From NCBI GenBank assembly GCA_947166385.1, contig CAMVEB010000042.1, positions 1-34,564 of the forward strand: DNA of 34,564 bases. The letters run 5' to 3'. This document shows, piece by piece, positions 1-7,917 of this stretch. A program made the position numbers and the translations under genes. Under the pieces are notes generated by a model. The model was not told the DNA's origin. It did no database searches and worked only from the letters and a program-made list of their open reading frames with translations. The stretch's first letter is position 1. The number at the start of each line of letters is the position of its first letter. The DNA comes from an uncultured Clostridia bacterium. GTDB lineage: Bacteria > Bacillota > Clostridia > Christensenellales > Aristaeellaceae.

Positions 1-337
1 GATAGTCAGTCTCCTGTGCCCTTTGCCTAATGTCATTATCTGAATGACATTGGGATCTCGTCTCGCCCCATTCCGCCCCATTCCACCCCACTTTGAAATA
101 AATATTTTTTCCGGCATGAAGACGGCAGGGCTTCTTGAGTTTAGGAGGCAGGCTGTTGTCGCATTGGCACCGTAGGGGTGGAAGGGCGGGCTTTTTAGCC
201 CTTCCACCTACCGGAGGATGCTAATCCAATTCCACATGGTGGCAGAGTATATATTTATATATACAGCACTTCGCCACCATCCAATTTCTACCAATTTTTA
301 TGTTATCTCGCTGATCCAATTGGGTTTATCCTTGTCA
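1..337. other. Non-coding stretch with hairpins and a tandem repeat
   Basis: I see no convincing gene here. The stretch holds a 9-bp hairpin (29-51, arms AATGTCATT/AATGACATT), three imperfect tandem 10-mers built on CGCCCCATTC (64-93), and a strong hairpin at 172-211 (11-bp perfect inner stem 177-187/198-208, T-rich loop). The short open frame on the plus strand at 218-538 runs antisense into the gene at 338-667 and has no ribosome site. Confidence 0.6.
172..211. repeat. Strong inverted repeat / hairpin
   Basis: GGTGGAAGGGC (177-187) pairs perfectly with GCCCTTCCACC (198-208), and GTA/TAC extends the stem beyond a two-base bulge. The loop contains TTTTT, but no T-run follows the stem on either strand, so it is not a classical intrinsic terminator. 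It lies downstream of the minus-strand gene that ends at 338. Confidence 0.6.
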
Positions 338-667
338 TCATGCTCTGTTCCTTGTCACAAAAGCCAGCTTCTCCCGCAGTTCATCGGTAAAACCTTCAAG
401 ATCATCCGGCGTAATGACTCCATCCGCCAGGAGGCCCAGCAGATTCTGATACATTTTGGACCGGCTCATCTCTGCCACTACGCCGACGCTTTTCTTGTCT
501 TCGCGAATCCGTTTCTCCAGTGCCCAAAACCTGTCTGACGCATCGCCGACGCCTGTCAGCAAGGCAACATATTCGCGGTTAAGCCGTTCCATATAAGCTT
601 CCTGCCATCCGGGAAGCTTGGCACGGAACATTTTCCAATCCTTTTCATTGACGGTTTGCTGATACAT
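338..667 (-). CDS. Small helical hypothetical protein (109 aa)
   Basis: The start is the ATG at 667, placed by GGAGGG with about 6 bases of spacing. The longer frame from 778 runs through tandem repeats and a terminator-like hairpin, so it is unlikely to be translated. The product is 109 residues, charged and predicted almost wholly alpha-helical, with no signal peptide or membrane segment. It begins MYQQTVNEKDW, has a central LNREYVALL segment followed by WALEKRIREDKK, and ends in an LEGFTDELREK helix. From memory this resembles a short uncharacterised Clostridia family with a conserved KDWxxFRxxLPxWQExYMExL start; I know no function for it. It is a cytoplasmic orphan: the next gene on the same strand starts about 1.7 kb upstream. 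An upstream TATGAT (about 732-737 on the plus strand) is a possible -10 box without a good -35. Confidence 0.75.
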   Translation of the reverse strand: MYQQTVNEKDWKMFRAKLPGWQEAYMERLNREYVALLTGVGDASDRFWALEKRIREDKKSVGVVAEMSRSKMYQNLLGLLADGVITPDDLEGFTDELREKLAFVTRNRA

Positions 668-690
668 ACGATCCCTCCGCATACAAAAAT

Positions 691-706
691 CCCGGAATCT
701 TCCGGG
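691..706 (-). promoter_or_regulatory. Terminator-like hairpin in the leader of the 109-aa gene
   Basis: On the minus strand CCCGGAAGATTCCGGG is a 16-base self-complementary stem followed directly by ATTTTTG, and then by the GGAGGG ribosome site of the gene starting at 667. It has the layout of an intrinsic terminator or attenuator between a possible promoter and the start codon. No leader peptide or riboswitch fold was recognised. Confidence 0.45.
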
Positions 707-760
707 TCCCTCATCTATTTTTTGCAAGTGTATCATACCATAAGTCAGGGGGGCTTGTCT

Positions 761-790
761 CGGCTCATTTCGGCTCATTTCGGCTCATTC
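761..790. repeat. Three tandem 10-mers CGGCTCATTT
   Basis: Two exact copies (761-770, 771-780) and a third with one change at the end (781-790). They lie upstream of the 109-aa gene on its strand, and a spurious longer reading frame passes through them. Confidence 0.85.
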
Positions 791-918
791 GAAAAGAAAT
801 TTCATAAAATCCTGTGTAAATTTCACAGCGAATGTCAAACGCTTTCCGGTGGCGAGCTGTTTTCAATTTTGTTCTTATATCCTTATTGATTGATCCCTGT
901 GGAGCATGTAGAGATGGT

Positions 919-2355
919 TTAGGATAGTTTCATAAAGAGGTCATCCAGAAGAATCTGGTTGCTGACCATGTTGCTGTATTTGTTTGTCTTTACACCATAT
1001 GTAGTAATCATGACGATTTGAATTGTTTTCCTTGTTTGTGTTTGATTCCGGAAAACCTCCATTTTGGTTCGTAAAGATGATTCGTACTCTTTGTCGATGG
1101 TAAACTGATCCTCAGCATATTTTATCTCACAAAGGTTGATGACATGATCACTGCGATCAATAAGCAAATCAATCTGTGCTCCGGGAGTATCTTCACTTCC
1201 TTTGATTTCCCATGTATATTCTTCTGAGAGTATACCTCCAATGCTCATTCTCCATTTGATTTGCGGAACATGATCCTTACAGACCTGCTCAAAAGTCAAT
1301 CCGGCCCATGTCCTTTTTTCATTGCTTCCATAGAAATGTGTCCAGAAGTGCTCATCTCTTCCGGGCTTATCAAGAAATTTGAAATAAAACATCGAATAAT
1401 AATCACAAAGCTGATAATGGAGATCTTTTTTCAGCTTGCCAAAAAAGGTTTCAATCCGGATAAAGCCTGAACTTTCAAGATTGTTCAGCATTTCCGTTAA
1501 TTTTCCGTTATCAGCAATTTTCAGTTGCCGCAGCAGTTCCTGTCTCGTTAAACCAATCCTTTTTTTGCTTAATGCCTCCACAATCCGAATATACTGATCA
1601 CTGTTGGTAAACAGAGTGCGATATAGCTGATGGAATTCATTCCATAATTCAGAACGTTTTTGGAATAATAACGAGTCTATGTTATCTGTTAATGATTTGT
1701 TACAGCTCAGCAGACTCAGATAGAATGGAATCCCGCCAAGAATCATATAGCATTCGGTAATGTCATAACGGGACCATTGAATTCCGCGGGACTTCAGGTA
1801 TTCTTCTGTTTCCCCAAGCGTGAAAGGTTTTAAATAAATACTGCAGGTCTGTCTTCTGAAGAGCCCGCCGCGGCTCTTCTCGATATGGTTTGCGATCCAT
1901 GATGTTGCGGAACCGCACACAATAAAAATCAGATTATGCATGGTACAGCCAAAGTCATTCCAAAAGTGCTCGAACGCCGGCAGAAAACCGGAGCGGGGGG
2001 TGTCAAGCCATGGCATCTCATCAAAGAAGACAACATGCTTTTCATCTTTGGGAAGCTCGGATAAATAACGCCGTAGCTGCCAGAAGGCAGAGGTCCAGTT
2101 TTTCGGTGGATCAACGGCTTTGTTTGTCTGAAGGAAAAGTGCCTCAGCGAAATTCTGCAGTTGGACTTCCCTTCTTGCTTTATAGGAACCAGTCATTTTA
2201 AAAGCAAATCTGTTGTCAAAATACTCGGTGATAAGCCATGTCTTTCCTACCCGTCTTCTGCCATAGAGAACAATCAATTGCGCTTTTTTTTCCTGAAGAG
2301 CTTCTTGCAGCCGCCGTATTTCCGCGGTTCTGGCAATGATGTTTTCAAGCGCCAT
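919..2355 (-). CDS. Orphan AAA ATPase with DUF234-type nuclease-like C terminus
   Basis: An ATPase_2/DUF234-type protein, 478 residues from the chosen start. AAGGAGGAA (2362-2370) abuts the first ATG (2361), while the second ATG (2355) has normal spacing and is preferred. The N-terminal P-loop domain has Walker A GRRRVGKT (residues 32-39) and a Walker B of the form VVFFDE followed by MPW (about 110). A winged-helix region follows (about 255-310, with LTRQELLRQL). The C terminus carries a PD-(D/E)XK-like core, IDLLIDR then CEIKY (about 395-415). The protein is cytoplasmic. The family is widespread in gut bacteria and archaea, usually as solitary genes of unknown role. It is transcribed divergently from the DUF4143-type ATPase at 2644, with hairpins between them. 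Its promoter contains a dyad, so autoregulation through the winged helix is possible but unproven. Confidence 0.88.
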   Translation of the reverse strand: MALENIIARTAEIRRLQEALQEKKAQLIVLYGRRRVGKTWLITEYFDNRFAFKMTGSYKARREVQLQNFAEALFLQTNKAVDPPKNWTSAFWQLRRYLSELPKDEKHVVFFDEMPWLDTPRSGFLPAFEHFWNDFGCTMHNLIFIVCGSATSWIANHIEKSRGGLFRRQTCSIYLKPFTLGETEEYLKSRGIQWSRYDITECYMILGGIPFYLSLLSCNKSLTDNIDSLLFQKRSELWNEFHQLYRTLFTNSDQYIRIVEALSKKRIGLTRQELLRQLKIADNGKLTEMLNNLESSGFIRIETFFGKLKKDLHYQLCDYYSMFYFKFLDKPGRDEHFWTHFYGSNEKRTWAGLTFEQVCKDHVPQIKWRMSIGGILSEEYTWEIKGSEDTPGAQIDLLIDRSDHVINLCEIKYAEDQFTIDKEYESSLRTKMEVFRNQTQTRKTIQIVMITTYGVKTNKYSNMVSNQILLDDLFMKLS

Positions 2356-2385
2356 CAGCATTCCTCCTTGTCATTTCACAATCGG

Positions 2386-2415
2386 ATTATATCACTGTTC
2401 TGGAACAGAACACAA
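2386..2415 (-). promoter_or_regulatory. Promoter with dyad for the 919-2355 ATPase
   Basis: On the minus strand TATAAT occupies 2391-2386, with a weak -35 TTGTGT at 2415-2410 (18-base spacer). The spacer contains CTGTTC-2-GAACAG (2395-2408), a perfect 6-bp-arm dyad placed where a repressor would block RNA polymerase. It does not match the Bacillus LexA box. Confidence 0.6.
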
Positions 2416-2422
2416 GATATAT

Positions 2423-2516
2423 AAGGTCGGAATCTGCATATTTTTACTTGATTCCGACCTTTGATAGTTTTAATTGGGTCGGAATCGACTTTTTTTCATC
2501 GATTCCGACCCAATTA
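2423..2516. repeat. Two-hairpin array with shared GGTCGGAATC arms
   Basis: Hairpin 1 has 12-bp perfect arms 2423-2434/2450-2461 with a 15-base loop. Hairpin 2 has 18-bp perfect arms 2471-2488/2499-2516 with a 10-base T-rich loop. Both arms share the core GGTCGGAATC. The array sits between two divergent ATPase genes, upstream of both promoters, so it is not a terminator for either. Confidence 0.85.
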
Positions 2517-2549
2517 TGTTGGACACCTTGGACCACCTTGGACAGATTC

Positions 2550-2578
2550 TTGACAAATTTGCGAAAACGAGGTATTTT
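2550..2578 (+). promoter_or_regulatory. Promoter of the DUF4143-type ATPase
   Basis: TTGACA (2550-2555), a 17-base spacer and TATTTT (2573-2578). The -35 is consensus and the -10 matches 4 of 6. GCGA-containing short repeats follow in the leader. Confidence 0.6.
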
Positions 2579-2643
2579 GCAGATACAGAAAGTGCGATTT
2601 CGTGGAAAAATACCCAAATAGAAATTGCGATAGGAGGTTGATC

Positions 2644-3975
2644 ATGTTTAAACGAAAGATTTATGACAAACTCCTTGAATGGAAAAGAGAATCAGACGGA
2701 AGGTCTGCTCTGTTAATTGAGGGAGCAAGGCGAATTGGGAAATCAACGGTGGTCGAGGAATTTGCTAGGAACGAATATCAAAGTTATATTCTGATCGATT
2801 TCTCAATCGCATCCAAAGCGACAAAGGATTTATTCGAGGATCTTTCAGATCTTGATTATCTCTTCCTTCAGCTTCAGCTGCAGTACATGGTTGATCTGGT
2901 GGAAAGAAATTCGCTGATTATTTTCGATGAGGTTCAGAAATGCCCTCTTGCACGACAGGCCATAAAACATCTGGTAAAAGATCATCGTTATGATTATATT
3001 GAAACAGGTTCGCTGATCTCAATCCGAAAAAACGTTAAAGACATCGTTATTCCCAGTGAAGAGCGAAAAATAAACATGTATCCGATGGATTATGAAGAAT
3101 TCCTCTGGGCCGTCGGTGATCAGATCAGTTATCCATTAATCAGAAAATGCTATGAAGCAGGAAAGCCTCTCGGGCAGGAGATGAACAGAAAACTGCTCAG
3201 ACAATTCAGATTGTATATGCTTGTTGGCGGAATGCCGCAGGCTGTTCATGAGTATATCTCTACCAATAACTTCAGAAAGGTCGATGCTGTTAAGCGGGAT
3301 ATTCTGGCTCTTTATGAAGATGATTTTATGAAGGTTGATCCGACAGGTCGCGCCTCTTCGCTTTTTGATGCCATCCCGGCACAACTGAATAAAAGCGCAT
3401 CGAGGTATCAGGTATCAAGTGTCCTCAGCAAAACAACTCGTGCCGAAGACATCCTTGAAGTAATCGCAAAGATGAAGGATTCACGGACTGTTCTGATTTC
3501 ATATAACACAAACGATCCGAATGTCGGCATGTCAGCCAGCAAAGATTTGACCAAATTTAAGATGTTTTTATGCGATACCGGTTTGTTCGCAACCCTGATG
3601 TTTAAAGACAAAGAATTCACGGAAAATGAAATCTATGAAAAGCTGCTAAACGATAAACTGTCTTCCAATCTTGGATATCTGTATGAAAACGCGGTTGCTC
3701 AAATTCTGGCCGCAAACGGAGATGATCTTTTTTATCATACAATCTTGAATGATGTTACAAGACACAATTATGAAGTGGATTTCCTTATTGCCAGAAAGAA
3801 CAAAGTATGTCCGATTGAGGTCAAATCCTCGGGATATAAAAAGCATGCCTCTCTGGATCATTTTTGTGAAAAGTTTTCTGACAGGATTCTATGGAAATAC
3901 CTCATCTACACGAAGGATTATTCAAAAGACCATGAAGTGATCTGTCTGCCGGTATACATGACACCTTTTATATAG
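2644..3975 (+). CDS. AAA_14/DUF4143-type ATPase
   Basis: A 443-residue protein starting at the ATG at 2644, set by AGGAGG about 6 bases upstream; the extra 14 codons to 2602 have no ribosome site. The N-terminal P-loop domain has Walker A GARRIGKS (27-34) and Walker B SLIIFDEVQ (about 93-102), then ETGSLISI, the sensor-like strand typical of this family. A helical middle region is followed by a C-terminal DUF4143-like domain with a PD-(D/E)XK-like pattern, EVDFLIARKN then IEVKSSG (about 378-398). Length and order are normal for the family. It is cytoplasmic. These proteins are common and often multi-copy in anaerobic gut bacteria, and their role is unknown. The gene is monocistronic: a GGGACA palindrome begins 5 bases after the stop codon. 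Confidence 0.9.
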   Translation: MFKRKIYDKLLEWKRESDGRSALLIEGARRIGKSTVVEEFARNEYQSYILIDFSIASKATKDLFEDLSDLDYLFLQLQLQYMVDLVERNSLIIFDEVQKCPLARQAIKHLVKDHRYDYIETGSLISIRKNVKDIVIPSEERKINMYPMDYEEFLWAVGDQISYPLIRKCYEAGKPLGQEMNRKLLRQFRLYMLVGGMPQAVHEYISTNNFRKVDAVKRDILALYEDDFMKVDPTGRASSLFDAIPAQLNKSASRYQVSSVLSKTTRAEDILEVIAKMKDSRTVLISYNTNDPNVGMSASKDLTKFKMFLCDTGLFATLMFKDKEFTENEIYEKLLNDKLSSNLGYLYENAVAQILAANGDDLFYHTILNDVTRHNYEVDFLIARKNKVCPIEVKSSGYKKHASLDHFCEKFSDRILWKYLIYTKDYSKDHEVICLPVYMTPFI

Positions 3976-3980
3976 ACGTC

Positions 3981-4011
3981 TGGGACACCTGGGACAGTCC
4001 CACCTGTCCCA
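3981..4011 (+). repeat. GGGACA/TGTCCC palindromic element, copy 1
   Basis: A 31-bp near-perfect palindrome. The outer arms TGGGACA/TGTCCCA enclose an inner TGGGAC-A-GTCCCA stem, separated by CC/CC mismatches. It begins 5 bases after the stop at 3975. Short dispersed GGGACAG...CTGTCCC palindromes resemble REP-type elements mobilised by Y1 (RAYT-type) transposases. No such transposase is in this window. Confidence 0.85.
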
Positions 4012-4085
4012 TAACATGCGCACAGGACGAAATCAAACCGGGAAGCATCTTTTCTCCCCAAAAATTTCATAAAACTTGCTCTTTG

Positions 4086-4127
4086 CGGGAACTTTCCCGG
4101 TCTGATGCTGTTAATGAAAAGTGTAAT
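4086..4127 (+). promoter_or_regulatory. Shared leader element, copy 1 (upstream of the secreted protein)
   Basis: CGGGAAC-TTTCCCGG forms a short hairpin and is followed by a GTTAATGAA-GTGTAA block. The same hairpin plus block recurs at 5169-5213, and in degraded form at 7936-7982, each time upstream of a plus-strand gene. The role is unknown; co-regulation or common origin are the simplest readings. Confidence 0.5.
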
Positions 4128-4208
4128 GGCGGAAAAACCAGGAAAGACATGCTGGCACCTTTCCGGATCAGATCCGCCGGAAATGAAAGATGAAATGGAG
4201 GCTTCCTC

Positions 4209-5165
4209 ATGAAAAAGCTGCTGTCTTTGCTGATGATTCTGATTCTTTGTCTGAGTATGATCTCTGGTGCCTTTGCCGCTTCTTCCAAAATCTCCTGGTC
4301 TTCCTATATGGATCTGCCTTCCAAAAAGGAAATGAAAAGTCATAAGGCAAATGGCCGTGCTCCCTACATCGTCGGAACACCTGAGTTCGAAGGCTCCGGA
4401 AATTGGACTGATTATGTTGTGGATTTCCGTGCGGATCATCTGCCCAAAGGCACTTATCTGTGTGTCTGCACCTTTGATCTGGATACTTCTCCCCTCCTGA
4501 AGAAGTACAAGTCTGTTTCCCGAGATTACCCGGGTGTCGGCGGATACTGCGGTTTTCAGAGGGGTTATGACGGAAAAGGCTATGCCATCATGACGGTCTG
4601 GGATACCTATTGCCGGGACAGGAAAGGAAACCTTACCATCGTCCGTGCCAGCGGCGTTTATCCTTCCGGCGGAAACTTTGAGCGTTTTGAAGGCGATACG
4701 GTCAGCGGAGAAGGCTGCTTCATCCACTGCCTCGTTCCCTATGACTGGCAAAAAGGCAAAAACTACCGCGCTGCCCTTCAGATGTATGGCTCCCGGTTGA
4801 TTTTCTGGGTACAGGATCTGGAAACCTCCTGCTGGACACAGCTGATGGAATACGATCTCGGATATGAAGGCGCGTCACTCCAATACCCGCGCGCTTTCCT
4901 GGAGGATTTCAGCCAGAATACCCATGGCTATCTCCGGTCCATGGTTCTGTCGAACTTCCGTGTGCGCGACAGCAGAAGCGGAAAATGGCTCAGCACCCGA
5001 AAACTCCGCTTCTCGGACTGCTATGACTATAGCGGCAGCTACAATTACGGAGCTCAGGGAAATGCCTTCTGGGCAATCACAACCCATATCCCCGGTTGTT
5101 GCAAAAAACCGGCGAACAATAAACTGTTCACTGTCAAATCCGCTGATAGCAGCGCGCCTTACTGA
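4209..5165 (+). CDS. Secreted beta-rich protein, DUF3472-like
   Basis: A 318-residue exported protein. The N terminus (residues 1-23) is a clear signal peptide: MKKLL, a hydrophobic core, and a likely cut after GAFA. There is no lipobox cysteine, no membrane anchor and no LPXTG. The ATG at 4209 follows GGAGG with 7 bases of spacing. The mature part is aromatic- and glycine-rich. The order YCGFQRGYDGKG, then a TVWDTY strand, then GEGCFIH and PYDWQKGKNYR resembles DUF3472-like proteins (FGIQ ... FSVWD ... GGEG ... YpWkxGxxYrF), which are predicted jelly-roll folds of unknown substrate. That match is from memory and moderate. Eight or so cysteines could form disulfides. The gene lies 117 bp upstream of the small membrane protein and shares its leader element. 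A relic of a second copy lies at 10221-10274. Confidence 0.75.
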   Translation: MKKLLSLLMILILCLSMISGAFAASSKISWSSYMDLPSKKEMKSHKANGRAPYIVGTPEFEGSGNWTDYVVDFRADHLPKGTYLCVCTFDLDTSPLLKKYKSVSRDYPGVGGYCGFQRGYDGKGYAIMTVWDTYCRDRKGNLTIVRASGVYPSGGNFERFEGDTVSGEGCFIHCLVPYDWQKGKNYRAALQMYGSRLIFWVQDLETSCWTQLMEYDLGYEGASLQYPRAFLEDFSQNTHGYLRSMVLSNFRVRDSRSGKWLSTRKLRFSDCYDYSGSYNYGAQGNAFWAITTHIPGCCKKPANNKLFTVKSADSSAPY

Positions 5166-5168
5166 AAA

Positions 5169-5274
5169 CCGGGAACGATTTTCCCGGGATGTGGTTAATG
5201 AAGGTGTAAGCTGAAAATATCAGCTTGTTGATTAAAGAATGAGAGCATAAGCTCTGCGAACAAAAAAAGGGAGG
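5169..5274 (+). promoter_or_regulatory. Structured leader of the 211-aa membrane protein
   Basis: Three hairpins in order: CCGGGAA/TTCCCGG (5169-5175/5181-5187), AAGCTGA/TCAGCTT (5208-5214/5220-5226) and AGAGC-ATAA-GCTCT (5242-5255). The GGGAGG ribosome site follows. The last two hairpins are kept in the paralogue leader (7980-8010) although their loops differ (AAATA versus TAAT, ATAA versus GTAA), which suggests the RNA structure matters. The first hairpin could instead serve as the 3' end of the preceding gene, but no T-run follows it. Confidence 0.55.
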
Positions 5275-5282
5275 AGAATCGT

Positions 5283-5918
5283 ATGTCACTCGAAATCAGG
5301 CATGATTTTTTGAACCAGCCTTATGTGGAAGGCGATGTGGATGGGAATCATATCATCGGTGAACCGTGCAGAGATTTATTAACCGGACAGCAATATGGCA
5401 AGTTTTATGTAAATGGCCAGGAGTATCAGGTAGAACATGCTGTTGATCCGATGACAAAAGAAGATCACTTTCCTGTCAAAGCCGTGGGGCGCAGTTCATC
5501 GGGCTCCCGCGGAGGCGGAAGTAACCCTATTGTATGGATTCTCGGAATATTGCTGATTCCGGTTGCAGTTGGTCTGCCTTTAGTAGTTTGGAAATCGATC
5601 ATCAATGAAAACATTCCGGAGCTTCTCTATATCTCCATCGGAAGTGTCGGAATTGCTGCCTATTTTATCCTTGGAAATCCTATGGGTTTCGCAGCGGCAT
5701 TTGGATGCTCGGTTCCTGTCATCTCTGTTCTGTTCTTTATTTCCGCCACAGTTTTAACATTCGTGATTCCAGTTCCGTCAATGGCATCGTCATTCTCAAT
5801 CGGTTCGCTTCTTGCCATTGGTCTAATCGGCTTTCTTGCTTCTCTTGCCCCATCCTTCATCATTGCAATTCTGAGCAGTATTAACCTTCATTTCAGAAAT
5901 AAGCATCAATACCGGTAA
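5283..5918 (+). CDS. Small multi-pass membrane protein, paralogue A (211 aa)
   Basis: The ATG at 5283 follows AGGGAGG. Residues 1-75 are soluble and polar; an N-terminal DFLNQPYVEGDVDGNHI block is the best-conserved part shared with the second copy. A Ser/Gly-rich linker (about 70-80) leads to four predicted membrane helices (about 83-103, 112-131, 138-163, 172-200) and a short basic tail. I recognise no enzyme motif and no known family. Compared with the paralogue at 8053 it has an additional segment of about 36 residues just before the Ser/Gly linker (TGQQYGKFYVNGQEYQVEH and following), probably an extra small beta unit. A GGGACA palindrome begins at the base immediately after its TAA. Confidence 0.8.
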   Translation: MSLEIRHDFLNQPYVEGDVDGNHIIGEPCRDLLTGQQYGKFYVNGQEYQVEHAVDPMTKEDHFPVKAVGRSSSGSRGGGSNPIVWILGILLIPVAVGLPLVVWKSIINENIPELLYISIGSVGIAAYFILGNPMGFAAAFGCSVPVISVLFFISATVLTFVIPVPSMASSFSIGSLLAIGLIGFLASLAPSFIIAILSSINLHFRNKHQYR

Positions 5919-5949
5919 TGGGACACCTGGGACAGTCCCAACTGTCCCA
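5919..5949 (+). repeat. GGGACA/TGTCCC palindromic element, copy 2
   Basis: The same 31-bp palindrome as at 3981-4011, differing by CC to CA in the inner mismatch. It starts at the first base after the stop codon of the 211-aa membrane protein. Between this copy and copy 3 (5950-6101) I see no gene, only a direct repeat ATTGCGAATT at 6042 and 6082. Confidence 0.85.
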
Positions 5950-6101
5950 TTAATATTCTATTCAGCTCCCCCGCGTCACGCATATACCGTCCGCCGGATT
6001 AAAGCAGCATAAAACCATCTCCGCCTCTGGCTGCCTGTCATATTGCGAATTATTCCACGGTTTTACATTATTCGAAATACCATTGCGAATTTTGGAAAAC
6101 C

Positions 6102-6132
6102 AGGGACACTAGGGACAGTCCCAACTGTCCCG
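6102..6132 (+). repeat. GGGACA/TGTCCC palindromic element, copy 3
   Basis: A variant copy (AGGGACACT start, TGTCCCG end) ending 16 bases from the stop codon of the minus-strand ATPase at 6149. It has the same orientation as the other copies and therefore lies reversed relative to that gene. Confidence 0.8.
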
Positions 6133-6148
6133 TTCACGAACATGCCCG

Positions 6149-7738
6149 TTACACCGTTCCTTCATACAGCACCTTGTCTGCAATCTCAACCCGCTTCACG
6201 CCGGGCATCTTCTTTTTGTTGAAGTTGAAGCTCAGCATATACCCCGTGGTCAGACGGAAGTAATCCAGGTATTCGCTGATCTGCCTCTCCCCTTCTGCGT
6301 TGTATCTTTCTCCGCGCCAGATCTTCAGCTCGATGATATACTGCTGCCCAAGATAGTCCACAATCACGTCGGTTCGGGTTTGGTCCCTGGTCTGTGCTTC
6401 AATATAATAATTCCCGGTTCCGTTGATGATAGGTTTCAGATAGAGCAGAAACTGTTCTCTTCCGTCCTTTTCCCTGAACTTATCCGTAAGCGGCCCGCAT
6501 ATTTCTGTATAGGTGACAATGAACCTTTCGAGAATCAGGCGCATATCCAGCTTGCCATCCTTGACAAACTGGTTCTTTGCCAGTTCCCCCTCTCTGGAGA
6601 ATATATTTTGCTTCAGCTCCTCATCGGAAAGGAACAGGTTGTAGAGCCTGGTCTCAAAAATCCGATTGGCGATACGGACAGTGCCATTTTCGTTTCGGAT
6701 CAGGCCGTACATCTGCATTTCGACAATCTCTTTCTGATCCGGATTCCATGTGAGTTTTGTGCCTTCCATCAGAATGCTTCTGATCGCCGCTTTCAGTTCT
6801 GGATAGTTATTCAGATTCTTTGTAACAGACTGAAACAGCGTATTGTCCTCCGCAAGAAGCAGTTTGACTGCTTCATCTATTCCGCTTCTTGTCCAGACCT
6901 CTGCCGGACTCATCGTTTTGCCGACATTTTCATCAATCAGCTGGCAGATCCGGCTTACGAGGAACGGATATCCGTTTGTATATTCCCGGATCATCCTGGC
7001 GATTTCTGTTGTATTCATACCGGTGTGGTGGTCTGCTTCATAGTCATCGAGCATCCCTTTGATACCATCCGCGGACAGGCTCATGTCGATCGTAAAATCA
7101 GCAGCGATATTCCAGGGACTGTTTTCCTTGGAAGCTTCCTCGTCGCGAATCTTTGTTTTCAGGTGCTTTACATCCGTCACGCCGGCCAGAATAACAGATT
7201 GGAAAGCAGGCAGTCCCTCCGTGTCCCGGCTGATATATCCATCCCGGAGCTGGGCAAGGAAGTCAAGAAATACCTGGTTGTTTGTCGCGCTGTCCACTTC
7301 GTCGATCAGCAAAACAACCGGCTTCTCTGATTCGTTACACCAACTGCGGACAATCCGCATCAGATCTTCCATTTTGTTTTTTTCTCTGTCTTCTGTTGCG
7401 AATTTGCTCAGTTGTTCCGCCGTGTCCTTCGGCAGATGAATGATCTCATATTTCAGCTTATTCAGGATCATTCGAACAAAACCCCTGCAGAAATCTTCCT
7501 CCGTCCGGAAAGAAGCAGATCCAAGTCCCTGAAAATCCAGGCTGACCGCTTCATATTCGGATTGAAGGGCTTTTCGCAGCTCGTTCAATGTTGTCGTTTT
7601 CCCATACTGTCTGGCCCGGTTAATGGTAAAGTATTCGCCGGCATCTACCATTTTTTTGATCTCTTTTACCCGCTCAGAGAGATCCACCATGTAATGCTTT
7701 GTCGGGATGCACACAGCTGTTGTGTTGAATCTTTTCAC
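6149..7738 (-). CDS. AAA-ATPase-like protein (PF09820-type) with PD-(D/E)XK tail
   Basis: A 529-residue protein read from the GTG at 7738. GGAGAG lies about 10 bases upstream, and family members characteristically begin (M)KxFNxTxxCIPxKHYMVDL, which matches residues 1-20 here. The longer frame to 7795 would overlap the promoter. Walker A RARQYGKTT is at 41-49, Walker B VVLLIDEVD at about 135-143, and a GVTDVKHLK strand corresponds to the family GVyDIkNLk motif. A TNGYPFLVSRICQLID segment belongs to the helical lid. The C terminus has DVIVDYLGQQYIIELKIW, a PD-(D/E)XK-like core as in the DUF1703-type tails of this family. It is cytoplasmic, stands alone, and its role is unknown. It is convergent with the 211-aa membrane gene; two palindromes separate them. 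Confidence 0.88.
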   Translation of the reverse strand: MKRFNTTAVCIPTKHYMVDLSERVKEIKKMVDAGEYFTINRARQYGKTTTLNELRKALQSEYEAVSLDFQGLGSASFRTEEDFCRGFVRMILNKLKYEIIHLPKDTAEQLSKFATEDREKNKMEDLMRIVRSWCNESEKPVVLLIDEVDSATNNQVFLDFLAQLRDGYISRDTEGLPAFQSVILAGVTDVKHLKTKIRDEEASKENSPWNIAADFTIDMSLSADGIKGMLDDYEADHHTGMNTTEIARMIREYTNGYPFLVSRICQLIDENVGKTMSPAEVWTRSGIDEAVKLLLAEDNTLFQSVTKNLNNYPELKAAIRSILMEGTKLTWNPDQKEIVEMQMYGLIRNENGTVRIANRIFETRLYNLFLSDEELKQNIFSREGELAKNQFVKDGKLDMRLILERFIVTYTEICGPLTDKFREKDGREQFLLYLKPIINGTGNYYIEAQTRDQTRTDVIVDYLGQQYIIELKIWRGERYNAEGERQISEYLDYFRLTTGYMLSFNFNKKKMPGVKRVEIADKVLYEGTV

Positions 7739-7785
7739 CGGCGGTTCTCTCCTTTCAGCAACCATCCACTTCTGCTTTCGCAAGA

Positions 7786-7814
7786 ATTTTACCATGAAAA
7801 AACATGGTTTACAA
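7786..7814 (-). promoter_or_regulatory. Promoter with internal dyad for the 6149-7738 ATPase
   Basis: On the minus strand TTGTAA (7814-7809), a 17-base spacer and TAAAAT (7791-7786). An inverted repeat ACCATG-6-CATGGT (plus-strand 7791-7808) fills the spacer and touches the -10, a typical operator position. Confidence 0.6.
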
Positions 7815-7917
7815 CGATGTTTTCAGCTCCGCGCATCCTGCTTCCCTGACAACCAATAAGCCAACACCCCTGCCAGCGATCCCTCTTGTCCCGCATGTTC
7901 ATACAGCACTGCCTCAT

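Noticed and set aside
3918..4751. 277-codon open frame on the minus strand
   Set aside because: Antisense to the secreted protein with its signal peptide; it has no start site and no recognisable domain.
5169..5187. Terminator after the secreted-protein gene
   Set aside because: The hairpin is good but no T-run follows on the plus strand, and the element recurs in front of genes, so I list it as a leader.
6380..7330. 316-codon open frame on the plus strand
   Set aside because: Lies wholly inside the minus-strand ATPase, which has clear Walker motifs; the plus-strand product has none.
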